Source: an endosymbiont of unidentified scaly snail isolate Monju
GTDB taxonomy: Bacteria; Pseudomonadota; Gammaproteobacteria; Chromatiales; Chromatiaceae
NCBI RefSeq assembly: GCF_000801295.1
Contig: NZ_AP012978.1
Coordinates: 2,463,001-2,527,000 of the forward strand
Direction: 5' to 3'
Length of the DNA stretch: 64,000 bases
Of this stretch, positions 28,515 to 37,951 are shown piece by piece. The position numbers and the translations under genes were made by a program. The stretch's first letter is position 1. Every line of letters begins with the position of its first letter. A model generated the notes under the pieces. It saw only the letters and a list, made by a program, of their open reading frames with translations, was not told where the DNA came from and ran no database searches.

Positions 28515-28991
28515 ATGCTCAAGCTGCCCCGACTGCTGCCCTGGCTGTTGCTGCTGCTCCCGGCGCTGAGTGCGGCGAATGCCGCCGCCGGCGACCGCCT
28601 GCGCGTGGTCTATCACATCAACGACAGCGACCCGGCACACCAGGCCTATGCCCTGCGTACCGTGCAGAATCACATCGAGGCCGAGGGCGCCGACCACCTG
28701 GACATCCGCGTGGTACTGCACGGCAACGGGCTCTCCATGCTCCTGCTGCCCGAGGCGCTCGGCCACCTGAAGAGCTTCCGACGCGCCAATGCCGACGGCC
28801 AGATGGCCGCCCGGGTGGATACCCTCAAGGACCAGGGCGTGCGCTTCGAGGTCTGCGGCGCCACCCTGCGCCGACGCGGGGTCGATGCCGACAGTGATCT
28901 CTACGGCGTCGAGCCAAACGACATCGTGGACAGTGGCGTGGCCGAGCTGGCTCGCCTTCAGCAGCAAGGCTATATCTACATCAAGCCCTGA
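28515..28991 (+). CDS. Exported DsrE-family protein
   Basis: 158 residues with a signal peptide (LLPWLLLLLPALSAANA). A DsrE-like domain parallels the preceding one: RLRVVYHINDSDPAHQAYALRT, VVLHGNGLSMLLLPEA, the conserved Cys in VRFEVCGATLRRRG, and NDIVDSGVAELARLQQQGYIYIKP. Starting only six bases after the previous stop, it belongs to the same operon. It probably acts in the periplasm. The Cys may carry a persulfide, but no substrate is known. Confidence 0.82.
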   Translation: MLKLPRLLPWLLLLLPALSAANAAAGDRLRVVYHINDSDPAHQAYALRTVQNHIEAEGADHLDIRVVLHGNGLSMLLLPEALGHLKSFRRANADGQMAARVDTLKDQGVRFEVCGATLRRRGVDADSDLYGVEPNDIVDSGVAELARLQQQGYIYIKP

Positions 28992-29018
28992 GACTATCGT
29001 TTCACCTCCAAGGTCGTG

Positions 29019-29044
29019 GACCCGCCTCCGGCGGGTCTTTTTTT
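29019..29044 (+). terminator. Rho-independent terminator after the sigma/DsrE operon
   Basis: GACCCGCCTCCGGCGGGTC is followed by seven T. It lies 28 bases after the DsrE stop. Confidence 0.9.
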
Positions 29045-29266
29045 CTTCCCCCATATCAAGCCAGCCATGTACGCAGGCCTCTCGACCTCGACATTAACCG
29101 TGTCGGTTGTCCTCGACGCTAAAGCCGATATGATTCTTGCCGTTAACCACTGGGCAGCCACCTTCCCCACGTGGCTCCATTCTGTCCTCAGGCCCTTCAC
29201 CCGCCTCCCACAGGTTGCCATTTCTCTCTGGCATCAGTACCAACACCACAGCATTTCTGGTGGGAC

Positions 29267-31432
29267 ATGAAGAACTTGGACCAAGAAACACCTCTAACCT
29301 CTTACGCGCCAGATATTAGCGACGCCGAAATCGATGCGCATAAAGAAAGCCTGGAATTCTCTACGGATGACGAACGACGCCTGCAAGAACTGAAAGAAGA
29401 ACTGCGTGGCTTGGCGCCCCATTTCATAGCCGATCTATATGACTTCTTCCGACGCTTCGAGCCTACGAGGCACCTGCTGGCAGATCAGGAACAGATCGAC
29501 ACACTCTTAGAAAAACAACTCGAATACTTCAATGGATTGACGAACGGCAACTACGGTCCACAATACGTCACCCATCGACTCATGGTAGGAGTGGCGCATG
29601 CAAGAGCGGGCCTGCACCCGAAATGGTACATCGCCGCATACAGAAGATATCTAAGGGCTTTGGTCCCCCATTTATATAGAAATCGCCATGAATACCGCGG
29701 CCAATTCGAAGACTATGTCGACTCGTTAATAAAAATCATATTCTTCGACATGGATCTAGCCATGGAAGCGTACCATCACACAGACAGAATTCTACGACAG
29801 CAGCAGGAAAGAATTCTACAACGCATCATGGACAAACTCCCGAGCGGAGTTTTCATCGTAGCTCCCAACGGATCCATCAAGTCAGCCAATCCTGCAGCAA
29901 AAACCATCTTTGGCCTAGGCTCCAATATAACGAAAAAATCCCTCAAGGAGTTGCTGCCTAGGTCTGACGTGGACGACATGCTTGCCATCGCTATAAACGA
30001 CAGAAAATATCACGGGGAAGCGACACTTAGCGTAAATGGAACAGAAAGATTTCTTGCAATACATTTATCTATACTGAATACCGACTCGCAAGTCTCCGAT
30101 ACTCCCAACATCCTATTGACCGTCGAGGACTTCACCGATCTACGGCGCATGGAAGAAGAAAGCCTCCGCCTTGCCACCAGTGACATCCTGACCGGACTGG
30201 CAAACAGGCTTCAACTCATGGAGCGTCTCACCCAAGGGATATCTTCGGCCAAAAGAAAACACAGCAGGCTTGGGGTATTGTTTCTCGACCTCGACAACTT
30301 CAAGAACATCAATGATACCCTGGGTCATGCAGCTGGAGACCAGCTGTTACAACAAATGGCCGCCCGCCTCAAATCGAAAGTCCGTAGCACCGATACGCTT
30401 GCTCGATTCGGAGGAGACGAATTCGTGCTGGTCGCAAACGACATCCAATCACGATATGACTGTGAACGAATCATCGACCATATACTCGAGATATTCGAAA
30501 ACCCTTTCGATCTCGACGGACGAGAGTATCGCTTGAAAGGAAGTATCGGCGCCTCTCTCTACCCCGATGATGCCGAAGATCCGCATTCACTATTGAAATA
30601 TGCAGACTCTGCCATGTATCAGGCAAAAGCAGATGTAAGCAGGCGCTACAGCTTTTTCAACCGCAACGAACATCGGCACTTCACTGACCGCCTCAACTTG
30701 GAGCAATCGTTGAGACTGGCTGTAGAACGTGATCAGCTTGTCATAAAATACCAACCCATTATCTCTCTCGACGATCTCAGCGTGATCGGCTTCGAAGCTC
30801 TTCTGCGATGGGAGGATCCAGAGCTCGCCTCCATTCCCCCCTCTCGTTTCGTTCCGTTACTCGAAGAGAACGGACTCATACACACCGTAGGAGAGTGGGT
30901 TCTCAAGAAGGTATGTGCAATGTCCGCATCGCACCCCCGATTCTGTTTCTCCGTCAACGTGGCAAGTCAACAGTTCAACGATCCTGATTTTGCCAGGCAA
31001 CTCTTCTTGATGCTGACCGAACACAACCTCTCCGGAGACCGTATAGAAATCGAGCTGACCGAAAGTACGCTCTTGGAGCGGACCAGCGTCACCATCGAAA
31101 ACCTGAATGCCGTCGCAAACATGGGTATCAGTATCGCTATCGACGACTTCGGCACTGGATATTCTTCGCTCAGTTACCTGAAGAGGTTTCCGATTCGCAG
31201 GATAAAGATCGACAAATCATTCGTCCACGATATCACAAGTTCGGAAGAATCGGCCTCTCTGACACGAGCGATCGTGGGACTGGGGAAGACCCTTAATATG
31301 GAAATAACCGCCGAGGGGATCGAAACCGATGAACAGCTAGATCTCTTGAGGCACTGGGGGTGCGATGCCGGCCAGGGATATTACTTCAGCAAGCCCATTG
31401 GACCAGACAAGATAGGTAAAATGAAAATATGA
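29267..31432 (+). CDS. Globin-coupled sensor with PAS, GGDEF and EAL domains
   Basis: 721 residues. The protoglobin-type domain (about 1-170) is LEFSTDDERRLQELKEELRG...LLADQEQIDTLLEKQLEYF...HARAGLHPKWYIAAYRRYL. A PAS domain (about 195-290) is PSGVFIVAPNGSIKSANPAA. GGDEF (about 300-460) has an intact active site RFGGDEFVLVAND, and EAL (about 480-720) has EALLRWEDP, ELTEST and DDFGTGYSSL. O2- or NO-bound heme likely controls c-di-GMP level. I chose ATG 29267 because it follows GGTGGGA and opens the conserved region. Codons are far more AT-rich than those of the flanks. Confidence 0.9.
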   Translation: MKNLDQETPLTSYAPDISDAEIDAHKESLEFSTDDERRLQELKEELRGLAPHFIADLYDFFRRFEPTRHLLADQEQIDTLLEKQLEYFNGLTNGNYGPQYVTHRLMVGVAHARAGLHPKWYIAAYRRYLRALVPHLYRNRHEYRGQFEDYVDSLIKIIFFDMDLAMEAYHHTDRILRQQQERILQRIMDKLPSGVFIVAPNGSIKSANPAAKTIFGLGSNITKKSLKELLPRSDVDDMLAIAINDRKYHGEATLSVNGTERFLAIHLSILNTDSQVSDTPNILLTVEDFTDLRRMEEESLRLATSDILTGLANRLQLMERLTQGISSAKRKHSRLGVLFLDLDNFKNINDTLGHAAGDQLLQQMAARLKSKVRSTDTLARFGGDEFVLVANDIQSRYDCERIIDHILEIFENPFDLDGREYRLKGSIGASLYPDDAEDPHSLLKYADSAMYQAKADVSRRYSFFNRNEHRHFTDRLNLEQSLRLAVERDQLVIKYQPIISLDDLSVIGFEALLRWEDPELASIPPSRFVPLLEENGLIHTVGEWVLKKVCAMSASHPRFCFSVNVASQQFNDPDFARQLFLMLTEHNLSGDRIEIELTESTLLERTSVTIENLNAVANMGISIAIDDFGTGYSSLSYLKRFPIRRIKIDKSFVHDITSSEESASLTRAIVGLGKTLNMEITAEGIETDEQLDLLRHWGCDAGQGYYFSKPIGPDKIGKMKI

Positions 31433-31500
31433 AACAGTCCCACCGGACTCAGACCGGGGGCCATAACACAGCACACCTGTACATCACGCTGCCGCTTGCA

Positions 31501-32142
31501 TCAGGAAGTGCTTTTTGAGTCCTTACGACGCTTTACTGCACAATGTTCTTTGATGCAGCCAAGCAGCCGATGGGCCCTGTTATGTCCTTCAACTATCTCT
31601 TGGCATAATGTCGCCAATCTCATCCTCTGGGATCTCGCATAGGCCCTGATTTCCTCAAACGCCTGGTCTTCGCTCAGATGGTACTGAGCCATGTAAATCC
31701 CTATAGCCAAGCTGATCTTCTGATTCAACTTCTGGGCAGCGCTCAACCGCTCTCGACTAATCTCCAGATCTCGTAATTCATTAGCGAGATCGAGCGCAAC
31801 GTGCACGGCTGCCACCAAGGCGAAAGGCTTCACGGGCTTAACCAAATAACCCAGCGCCCCCTCGTACCTGGCCTGATCAACCATCTCCTTGTGCGCCACA
31901 CGCGACAGAAATATACTTGAAACGCCTAACGATTGTAGTTCCTGAGCCACATGAAGACCGGAGACATCAGGAAGATCGACAAATATAACCGCAAGGTCCG
32001 GGAGCGGCCCGAGAGCTGCCAACTCGAGGGCCTGCCTGCCACTCCTGACAGTGACTACATCAAACTCTTCCTCCTCAAAGGCCTCCTTATAGCCCTGCAA
32101 ATCGTTCTCATCGATATCCGCAATCAGAATTTTCTTTGCCAT
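31501..32142 (-). CDS. Response regulator with ANTAR RNA-binding domain
   Basis: 213 residues. The receiver domain (about 1-120) is KKILIADIDENDLQGY...LAVIFVDLPDVSG...GALGYLVKPVKP. The C-terminal ANTAR domain (about 140-190) is LNQKISLAIGIYMAQYHLSEDQAFEEIRAYARSQ. ANTAR proteins such as NasT and AmiR prevent transcription termination at two-hairpin RNA targets. The phosphoacceptor appears to be Asp in IFVDLPD. No kinase is adjacent. Low GC and position place it in the same island as the flanking sensors. Confidence 0.87.
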   Translation of the reverse strand: MAKKILIADIDENDLQGYKEAFEEEEFDVVTVRSGRQALELAALGPLPDLAVIFVDLPDVSGLHVAQELQSLGVSSIFLSRVAHKEMVDQARYEGALGYLVKPVKPFALVAAVHVALDLANELRDLEISRERLSAAQKLNQKISLAIGIYMAQYHLSEDQAFEEIRAYARSQRMRLATLCQEIVEGHNRAHRLLGCIKEHCAVKRRKDSKSTS

Positions 32143-32526
32143 GGAAATTTATAATAATATATCTGTCGACACCGACTCCATGTGCCGAACACCGAGATCA
32201 ATCCGGCAACTTGGGTCTTGAGATGTGTTGGACGGGTCCTCCAGAGGCCGGGCATGCCTTACAATAAACGCAAAGCACTTGATCCTCCGGAACGTCAGAA
32301 CGAAATTCCGGGCGGGGGTGAGGACCGGAAGAGTTAAGGTTGGCCCATGCTTTCTCGGGCCGTGCGTACCGGCACCTGTTCCAACGGGACCATTCTCAAG
32401 GGTACCTGAAACCCCATTTACCAGCAACCGCAAAGAAACACAAGCCTTCTGTCGCCCCTCTTCCGCCGCTCTGGCAACTCCAGATAGTGCTGTCCCCTTC
32501 CCCTCCGACCCAGCCAATTCGTCACC
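32143..32526. other. Intergenic stretch with no recognised feature
   Basis: 384 bases between the start of the ANTAR gene and the end of the chemoreceptor gene. The first 30 bases are AT-rich (AATTTATAATAATATAT) and may hold the ANTAR promoter. I see no gene, tRNA or terminator in the rest. A search for ANTAR double hairpins here would be worthwhile. Confidence 0.5.
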
Positions 32527-34542
32527 CTACGAGCTGGCTTCACTGACTCGAAAGCGCCCGACCTCTCCTTGAAGCTCGGCCGCGAGGAGGGCGAGCTGTT
32601 CGGCCGCACTCGTGAGCTCCGTTGTTGCACTTGCCGCATGACCGGTTTGGTCTTTGAGGTTCACGACATTTCGGGCAATCTCCCCTGCCACGGCACTTTG
32701 TTCTTCCGTTGCCGTAGCGATCTGTGCAGCCTGCTCATCCATCCTCTGTACTTGCCCGGCGATCTCTCCCAACACTTCATCCACCTGGCGAGCTTGAGCA
32801 ACCACCTTCTCTGCTTGATCACGGCTCGCGTGCATGCGCTGCATCGCGGTCCCCACGCTATTACTGAGTTGTTCCACGGTCGAACGAATCTCTTCGGTGG
32901 ACTCCCGGGTCCTTGCGGCCAAGGTCCGTACCTCATCAGCTACCACAGCGAAACCTCTTCCCTGCTCACCGGCCCTGGCGGCTTCGATCGCTGCATTCAA
33001 GGCCAACAGATTGGTCTGTTCTGCCAACCCATTTATGACGTCCACGACGGTGTCCACCGTCTCACTAGCCTTTCCAACGATATTCATGACCTCTTCGCTC
33101 TTAGCGATTTCCTCTCCCAACGAAGAAATCGCGCCAAGTGCCTCAGCCTCTACCGCCCTTCCCTGATCTGCGTCGGATCGGGCCCTGTCGGCCGCCAGAG
33201 CAGTCTGATGAACGTTCCGCGACACCTCGCCGAGCGTCACGGACATTTCCTCGATAGCGGTCGCCACCTGATCGGTCTCTTGCAACTGCTGTTGTACGAT
33301 CTTGCTACTTTCGGCACTTACCAGACTCAGTTCTTCCGCCGAAGCGGCCAGTTGATGCGTAGTCGCCTGCACCGTTGAGATTATGTGACACAACTTCCTC
33401 ACAAACCGATTGAAGGCATTCGCTACCTCGGCCAACTCGTCGCGCCCTTCAATATCCAATTGGTACGTGAGATCACCTTCCCCCTCTGCAATCTCACTCA
33501 ACGCATTGCGCATAACTCCAAGTCGACTCACCACGCAATGCACAATGACATAGGCAATGGATACACTAAGCAGAACGCTAACGATCGAGACCATCAGAAA
33601 CGTCATCATCTGCGAACGAGCCTCGTTCTGTAGAACTCGCGGCTCATTCATAAGCCTCGAGCTCACAAAATCTTCTATTTCCTTAAGGATCTCGATCCGG
33701 TCCGTCAATATGGAGAAAACCTTCTTAGACGCAATGCCGTCGAACGAACCAGCCTTGCCTCCGAACGCAAGCGCTCGCAAACAATCAACCTCCGCCTCTA
33801 CTTTTGAGGATCTGGCGCGGCGATACAAATCCAATGCACCGCCTTCCGCGAGTGAATCAAATACATCCAGATAGGAGCTCTGCTCGGCAATGACTTCGGC
33901 GAGATGCTTTCTCTGACCGGGAGCCAACCCCCCTCTCGAGAACGCACTCGTAAGGATCGCCCTCTCCACGCCGGCCCGATCCTTCGCCTTCAGGAAGTTA
34001 CTGTATGCAATCAACGCCCTAGAAACCTTACCTGTATCCGGGGTTCTGGCCATTGCCAAAACAAACTCCATGATCACGTCATCCACACCGGAATAGTAAG
34101 CTATTACATCCGATACACTCACGTTCTTGGAGTCGACCTTCGCACGAAACTCCTCGATATCACCTATCGCAGATTTTATATCGGAGTACATGCGAGACAA
34201 CTCCTCTGTCAATCCGCTAAGCGAGGATTGATTTCTTATTTTTTCCAGCTTCTGGTCCGTCCTGGATCGTTGCATCAACAGATCTTCCAAGAATTCTCGT
34301 CCCGCGCTACCAAGATACCCAGCACTCAAACCACGCTCTTTCTGCAGTTCGTGTACCGCCGACGCCAGCTCCACGCTCAAACCGCTCAGGACCTGCAATT
34401 CGTCTGTACTTTTCGTCTGCTCAAGATGTTGCAGTATTCCGCCCGTCGAGAAATACGCCAGACCGATCATCGGGAACACCAACATGAGGATCAACTTATT
34501 TCTAATGGACATATTCATTATCAATTTCGACAGCATCATCAT
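32527..34542 (-). CDS. Methyl-accepting chemotaxis protein with NIT domain
   Basis: 671 residues. A membrane helix near residues 12-32 precedes a periplasmic NIT (nitrate/nitrite sensing) domain: [21 protein letters not shown] and [23 protein letters not shown] second helix ([20 protein letters not shown]), a HAMP ([13 protein letters not shown]) and the signalling hairpin ([40 protein letters not shown]) follow. The receptor should sense nitrate, nitrite or a related ligand and signal through CheA/CheW, which are not in this window. Three ATGs in a row open it. Confidence 0.92.
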   Translation of the reverse strand: MMMLSKLIMNMSIRNKLILMLVFPMIGLAYFSTGGILQHLEQTKSTDELQVLSGLSVELASAVHELQKERGLSAGYLGSAGREFLEDLLMQRSRTDQKLEKIRNQSSLSGLTEELSRMYSDIKSAIGDIEEFRAKVDSKNVSVSDVIAYYSGVDDVIMEFVLAMARTPDTGKVSRALIAYSNFLKAKDRAGVERAILTSAFSRGGLAPGQRKHLAEVIAEQSSYLDVFDSLAEGGALDLYRRARSSKVEAEVDCLRALAFGGKAGSFDGIASKKVFSILTDRIEILKEIEDFVSSRLMNEPRVLQNEARSQMMTFLMVSIVSVLLSVSIAYVIVHCVVSRLGVMRNALSEIAEGEGDLTYQLDIEGRDELAEVANAFNRFVRKLCHIISTVQATTHQLAASAEELSLVSAESSKIVQQQLQETDQVATAIEEMSVTLGEVSRNVHQTALAADRARSDADQGRAVEAEALGAISSLGEEIAKSEEVMNIVGKASETVDTVVDVINGLAEQTNLLALNAAIEAARAGEQGRGFAVVADEVRTLAARTRESTEEIRSTVEQLSNSVGTAMQRMHASRDQAEKVVAQARQVDEVLGEIAGQVQRMDEQAAQIATATEEQSAVAGEIARNVVNLKDQTGHAASATTELTSAAEQLALLAAELQGEVGRFRVSEASS

Positions 34543-34866
34543 CGCACTCCAGACCGAATTTTCATGCCACTCGCGTGGTTACGCTCGTTGGGGTTACGCG
34601 CAGGACAAGGGGAGGCGCGAAAAGAGACTACGCTTGCGGAGGGAAGGCAAGAAGGAAGCTATATCCGAGATGAAGCAACGTTCGGCTTCGCTTCACGGGT
34701 TCTTTCGACCGCCAAGGGGAGAGCTTTAGGCTGTGGATGCACCCCGAGGAATCGACTCCACTCACGGCCCCGTCTGCTTGGTGCGCCAATGTACGTGCCA
34801 AGCGATAATTCAGGCGGATTCAGGCGAGGATGCAATGAAGCACGCCTTCCGTCGGTCTGGTATCAC
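34543..34866. other. Intergenic boundary of the AT-rich island
   Basis: 324 bases where composition returns toward the GC-rich background. I see no RNA or repeat; TTGGGGTTACGCGCAGGAC and neighbouring bases are not recognisable. The sigma gene promoter should lie near 34800-34860. Confidence 0.45.
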
Positions 34867-35376
34867 ATGGGACAGCTCAGCCAACATTTCGATGCCCTGG
34901 TCGGAGCCCTGACACCGGAACTCTACCGCTACGCGTTGGGGCTGTGTCGCAACCCCGACGTGGCACAGGACCTGGTGCAGGAGACCTTTCTGCGGGCCTG
35001 GCGCTCGCAGCAGACGCTGCGCGACGTGCAGAGCGCGCGCGCCTGGCTCTACACCATCCTGCGCAACGAACACGCCCGATTGTACGAACGCCAGCGCCCC
35101 GACGTGCGCGACCCATACGAACTGCCCGAGGTTTCCGTCAGGGGTTACGACACCAGCACCGAGGCCTTCAGCCTGCGTCGCGCACTGGCCCGCCTGGCGC
35201 CGGAGTATCGCGAACCCCTGTTGTTGCAGATCATCGGAGGCTTCAGCTGCAAGGAGATCGGCCAGATGCTGGAGCTCAAGCCCAACACGGTACTCACCCG
35301 CCTGTTTCGCGCACGCAAGCAGTTGGCGGGCATGCTGAAGAACGAGGTGCAGGAGAAGTCACATGAACTGCCTTGA
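34867..35376 (+). CDS. ECF sigma factor, second locus
   Basis: 169 residues: region 2 is LYRYALGLCRNPDVAQDLVQETFLRAWRS and region 4 is LARLAPEYREPLLLQIIGGFSCKEIGQMLELKPNTVLTRLFRARKQL. I chose ATG 34867 (MGQLSQHFDALVGALTPEL), which starts at the conserved region; an extension upstream is out of character. It overlaps the DUF3379 gene by 14 bases. Confidence 0.9.
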   Translation: MGQLSQHFDALVGALTPELYRYALGLCRNPDVAQDLVQETFLRAWRSQQTLRDVQSARAWLYTILRNEHARLYERQRPDVRDPYELPEVSVRGYDTSTEAFSLRRALARLAPEYREPLLLQIIGGFSCKEIGQMLELKPNTVLTRLFRARKQLAGMLKNEVQEKSHELP

Positions 35377-36133
35377 GTTCCGCCGCGAACTGCTGCAAGA
35401 CCCTCATGCCGCGAGCGAGGCCCAGCTCGAGCACGAAGCAGCCTGCGAGGAATGCGCCCGTTTCTCACGGCGCACGCGCGCGCGCGAGGCTGCGCTGCGT
35501 GAACTGCTGAACAGCCCCGCTCCGCCTCCGGAGCTGGCCGAACGCATTCCTCTGGCCGCGCGCATGCAGCAACGCGCCGACCGCCGCCGCCCCTTGTGGC
35601 TGGCGGCAGCTGCCAGCGTCATGCTGGCGGTCACCCTGAGCATGGTCTCGCTGTACGCCAACCGGGTGGATCGCAGCCACATGGCGCTGACGCAGAGCGT
35701 GATCGACCACATCGAAGACGAGGCAAATCACCTGCGCATGGTGGCTGCAGCCCCGCAGGCCCGGGTACAGGAAGTGTTCTCGCGCTTCGGCGCCACGCTG
35801 AACGAGCGCATCGGCGAAGTGGTGTTCGTCGCCGAGTGCCTGATGCGCAACCGCACCGGTATCCACCTGATCCTCAAGGGCCAGCAGGGACCCGTCACGG
35901 TGTTCCTGATGCCAGAGGAACGTCCTGGCAGGGTGCTGCCGGTGCGCAATGCCCGCTTCGACGGCGAGATCCTGCCCACCGACTGGGGCGCCGTGGCGGT
36001 CGTCGGCGAGCCGGGAGAACGCATCGCACCGCTGGCCCTGCGCGTCACCCGGGCCGTGCGCTGGGGCAGCAACGCCCCGGCTTCCCGCCTGGAGCGCTCC
36101 GCACCGCTCCTGGCCAGCCGGATCGCGCTCTGA
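35363..36133 (+). CDS. Anti-sigma factor-like protein (DUF3379)
   Basis: 256 residues. The N-terminal half starts MNCLEFRRELLQDP and has a putative zinc pair in HEAACEECARF. A single membrane helix (LWLAAAASVMLAVTLSMVSLYA) sits near residues 76-97. The outer part is typical DUF3379 (RFGATLNERIGEVVFVAECLMR...TVFLMPEE). Translation is coupled to the ECF gene. It should hold the sigma factor at the membrane until an unknown envelope signal arrives. Confidence 0.87.
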   Translation: MNCLEFRRELLQDPHAASEAQLEHEAACEECARFSRRTRAREAALRELLNSPAPPPELAERIPLAARMQQRADRRRPLWLAAAASVMLAVTLSMVSLYANRVDRSHMALTQSVIDHIEDEANHLRMVAAAPQARVQEVFSRFGATLNERIGEVVFVAECLMRNRTGIHLILKGQQGPVTVFLMPEERPGRVLPVRNARFDGEILPTDWGAVAVVGEPGERIAPLALRVTRAVRWGSNAPASRLERSAPLLASRIAL

Positions 36134-36135
36134 TC

Positions 36136-36248
36136 ACGGTTCGGCCCGGGGACGGGCCTCCTACAGGCAGGAGCAACATCCTCGCCGCGAAAGTTCGACC
36201 CGGGGACGAGCCGCCTGCATGTGGGAGCGGCGTCCCCACCGCGAACAT
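36136..36248. repeat. REP-like repeats, copy 7
   Basis: Four units alternate: TTCGGCCCGGGGACGGGCCTCCTAC, GGAGCAACATCCTCGCCGCGAA, TTCGACCCGGGGACGAGCC, GGGAGCGGCGTCCCCACCGCGAA. They lie between convergent gene ends. Confidence 0.8.
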
Positions 36249-37181
36249 TCAGAGATCGAAACCGAAGCTCTCGCGGAAACGCGCCGCGAACTCCTCGCCA
36301 CTGAAGCCGTGGTTCTGCGGCCCACGCGACTCGATCTTGATCGCCCCCATCAGCGAAGCAACCCGCCCGGTCAGCTCCCAGTCCAGGCCATTCATCAAGC
36401 CATACAGCAGCCCTCCCCGGTAGGCATCGCCACAACCGGTGGGATCGACCACCTCGCGCGCCACGGCCAGTGGGATCTCGATGACACGCCCGCCAGTGTG
36501 GATCACAGAACCCTTGCCCCCCAGAGTGACGATCACCGCCTCGACCCGCTCGGCCAGGCGCTCGATCGACAACCCGGTGCGCTGTTCCATCAGGCGCGCC
36601 TCGTAATCATTTAAGGCCAGCCAGGTGGCCTGCTCGACGAAACGCAGCAGATCGTCGCCGTCGAACATCGGCATGCCCTGCCCCGGATCGAAGATGAAGG
36701 GGATACCGGCCTCAGCAAACTGCTCGGCGTGCTCGATCATGCCCTGGCGCCCGTTCGGCGAGACGATGCCGATGCTGACACCGGAGTGATCGCTCACTTT
36801 GCTGAGATGGGAATGATTCATTGCCCCGGGGTGGAAGGCGGTGATCTGGTTGTCGTCCTGGTCGGTGGTGATGAAGGCCTGGGCGGTGAACTCGCCCGGC
36901 ACCTCGCGCAGACCGGCACGCGACAGGCCCTGCTCATCCATCCAGCGCGCATAGGGTGCGAAATCCTCGCCGACGGTGGCCATCGCCAGGCCCTCGCCGC
37001 CCAGCAGCTTGAGGTTGTAGGCGATGTTGCCGGCGCAACCACCGAAATTGCGGCGCATCTCCGGCACCAGGAAAGAGACATTCAGGATGTGCACCTGCTC
37101 GGGCAGGATGTGATTCTTGAAACGGTCATGGAACACCATGATGGTGTCGTAGGCCATGGAACCGCAGATCAGTGCCGACAT
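36249..37181 (-). CDS. PfkB-family carbohydrate/adenosine kinase
   Basis: 310 residues with the ribokinase fold. The N-terminal GGCAGNIAYNLKLLGGEGLAMATVG motif and the C-terminal catalytic motif EVVDPTGCGDAYRGGLLYGL (catalytic Asp in GCGDA) are both intact. Proteins of this subgroup are often called adenosine kinase or sugar kinase; substrate cannot be settled from sequence. It is divergent from the SoxK-like gene. Confidence 0.85.
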   Translation of the reverse strand: MSALICGSMAYDTIMVFHDRFKNHILPEQVHILNVSFLVPEMRRNFGGCAGNIAYNLKLLGGEGLAMATVGEDFAPYARWMDEQGLSRAGLREVPGEFTAQAFITTDQDDNQITAFHPGAMNHSHLSKVSDHSGVSIGIVSPNGRQGMIEHAEQFAEAGIPFIFDPGQGMPMFDGDDLLRFVEQATWLALNDYEARLMEQRTGLSIERLAERVEAVIVTLGGKGSVIHTGGRVIEIPLAVAREVVDPTGCGDAYRGGLLYGLMNGLDWELTGRVASLMGAIKIESRGPQNHGFSGEEFAARFRESFGFDL

Positions 37182-37337
37182 GCTTTGACTCCCCGGGGAA
37201 TGGTGAAAACAACGGCACGGGATGGTACCTTATAAGAACAACACCTGCCGATGCGGGTAGAAGAACAAACGGGCGCCTCAGCGCCCACGTGACCACCGGC
37301 CCTCCGGGCCATGCTCAACAGAGGAGCAAAGGAGAAG

Positions 37338-37646
37338 ATGATGATGAAGACCCTCACCGCCGCCGCCATGGCTTTGATGCTGGCCGGCACCAGCTTCGCT
37401 GCTTCCCAGGCCGACTTCGACAAGGCCTATGCCGCCGCCGAGGCAGCACGCCAGGAGGCCGCCAAGATAAGGAACGAGTGGCGCGACACCGCCAAGATGC
37501 TCAAGAAGGCAAAGGAACTGGCCAAGGCCGGCAAGCTGGATGCCGCCATCAAGATGGCCAAGGCTGCCGAGTTCCAGGGCAAGATGGCCGTGGAGCAGGC
37601 CAGGGCCCAGGCCAATGCCGGCAACCCCGGCTACCTGTACAACTGA
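37338..37646 (+). CDS. Small exported SoxK-like protein (possible SoxXA-binding protein)
   Basis: 102 residues with a signal peptide (LTAAAMALMLAGTSFA). The mature helical part is FDKAYAAAEAARQEAAKIRNEWRDTAKMLKKAK...LDAAIKMAKAAEFQGKMAVEQA. This resembles SoxK, which binds the SoxXA cytochrome in thiosulfate oxidisers, and no other Sox gene is within this window. AAAGGAG sits 3-9 bases before the ATG triplet at 37338-37346, so any of the three could be used. A strong terminator follows. Confidence 0.6.
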   Translation: MMMKTLTAAAMALMLAGTSFAASQADFDKAYAAAEAARQEAAKIRNEWRDTAKMLKKAKELAKAGKLDAAIKMAKAAEFQGKMAVEQARAQANAGNPGYLYN

Positions 37647-37668
37647 CCCACACCCCGGTTGTCACCAG

Positions 37669-37697
37669 AACCCGCGACTGCCGTCGCGGGTTTTTTT
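37669..37697 (+). terminator. Rho-independent terminator after the SoxK-like gene
   Basis: AACCCGCGACTGCCGTCGCGGG is followed by seven T. Confidence 0.92.
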
Positions 37698-37725
37698 GTG
37701 CCTTTGTGAGAACAGGGTTACCGAG

Positions 37726-37945
37726 GAAAACCGCATAGGACGCGAAGAACGCCAAGATTTTCGTGGCAAGGATATCTCGATGCCGTGCGCGGGTGATTCA
37801 CCACAAAGAACGCAAAGGGCACAAAGATGTACTGAGGCAAGGATGTTTCAAACCTGGGCTCGGGGGGGCATCTAGTAGAACACGGAGGTGCGAGGTTGAA
37901 CCGCAAAGAACACAAAGAACACGAAGCATTCGTGTTCTTTGTGGT
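37726..37945. repeat. Cluster of CACAAAGA-type repeats
   Basis: Several copies of AACCGCATAGGACGCGAAGAACGC, CACCACAAAGAACGCAAAGG and ACCGCAAAGAACACAAAGA appear, with an inverted partner (GTGTTCTTTGTGG) at 37931-37943. The same kind of element recurs at 62328-62536. No gene is evident between 37698 and 37951. Confidence 0.6.
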
Positions 37946-37951
37946 CCCCCT

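Noticed and set aside
33904..34866. 490-codon frame that includes the second ECF sigma factor
   Set aside because: The first 320 codons lie antisense to the chemoreceptor or in non-coding DNA; only the part from ATG 34867 matches sigma factors.
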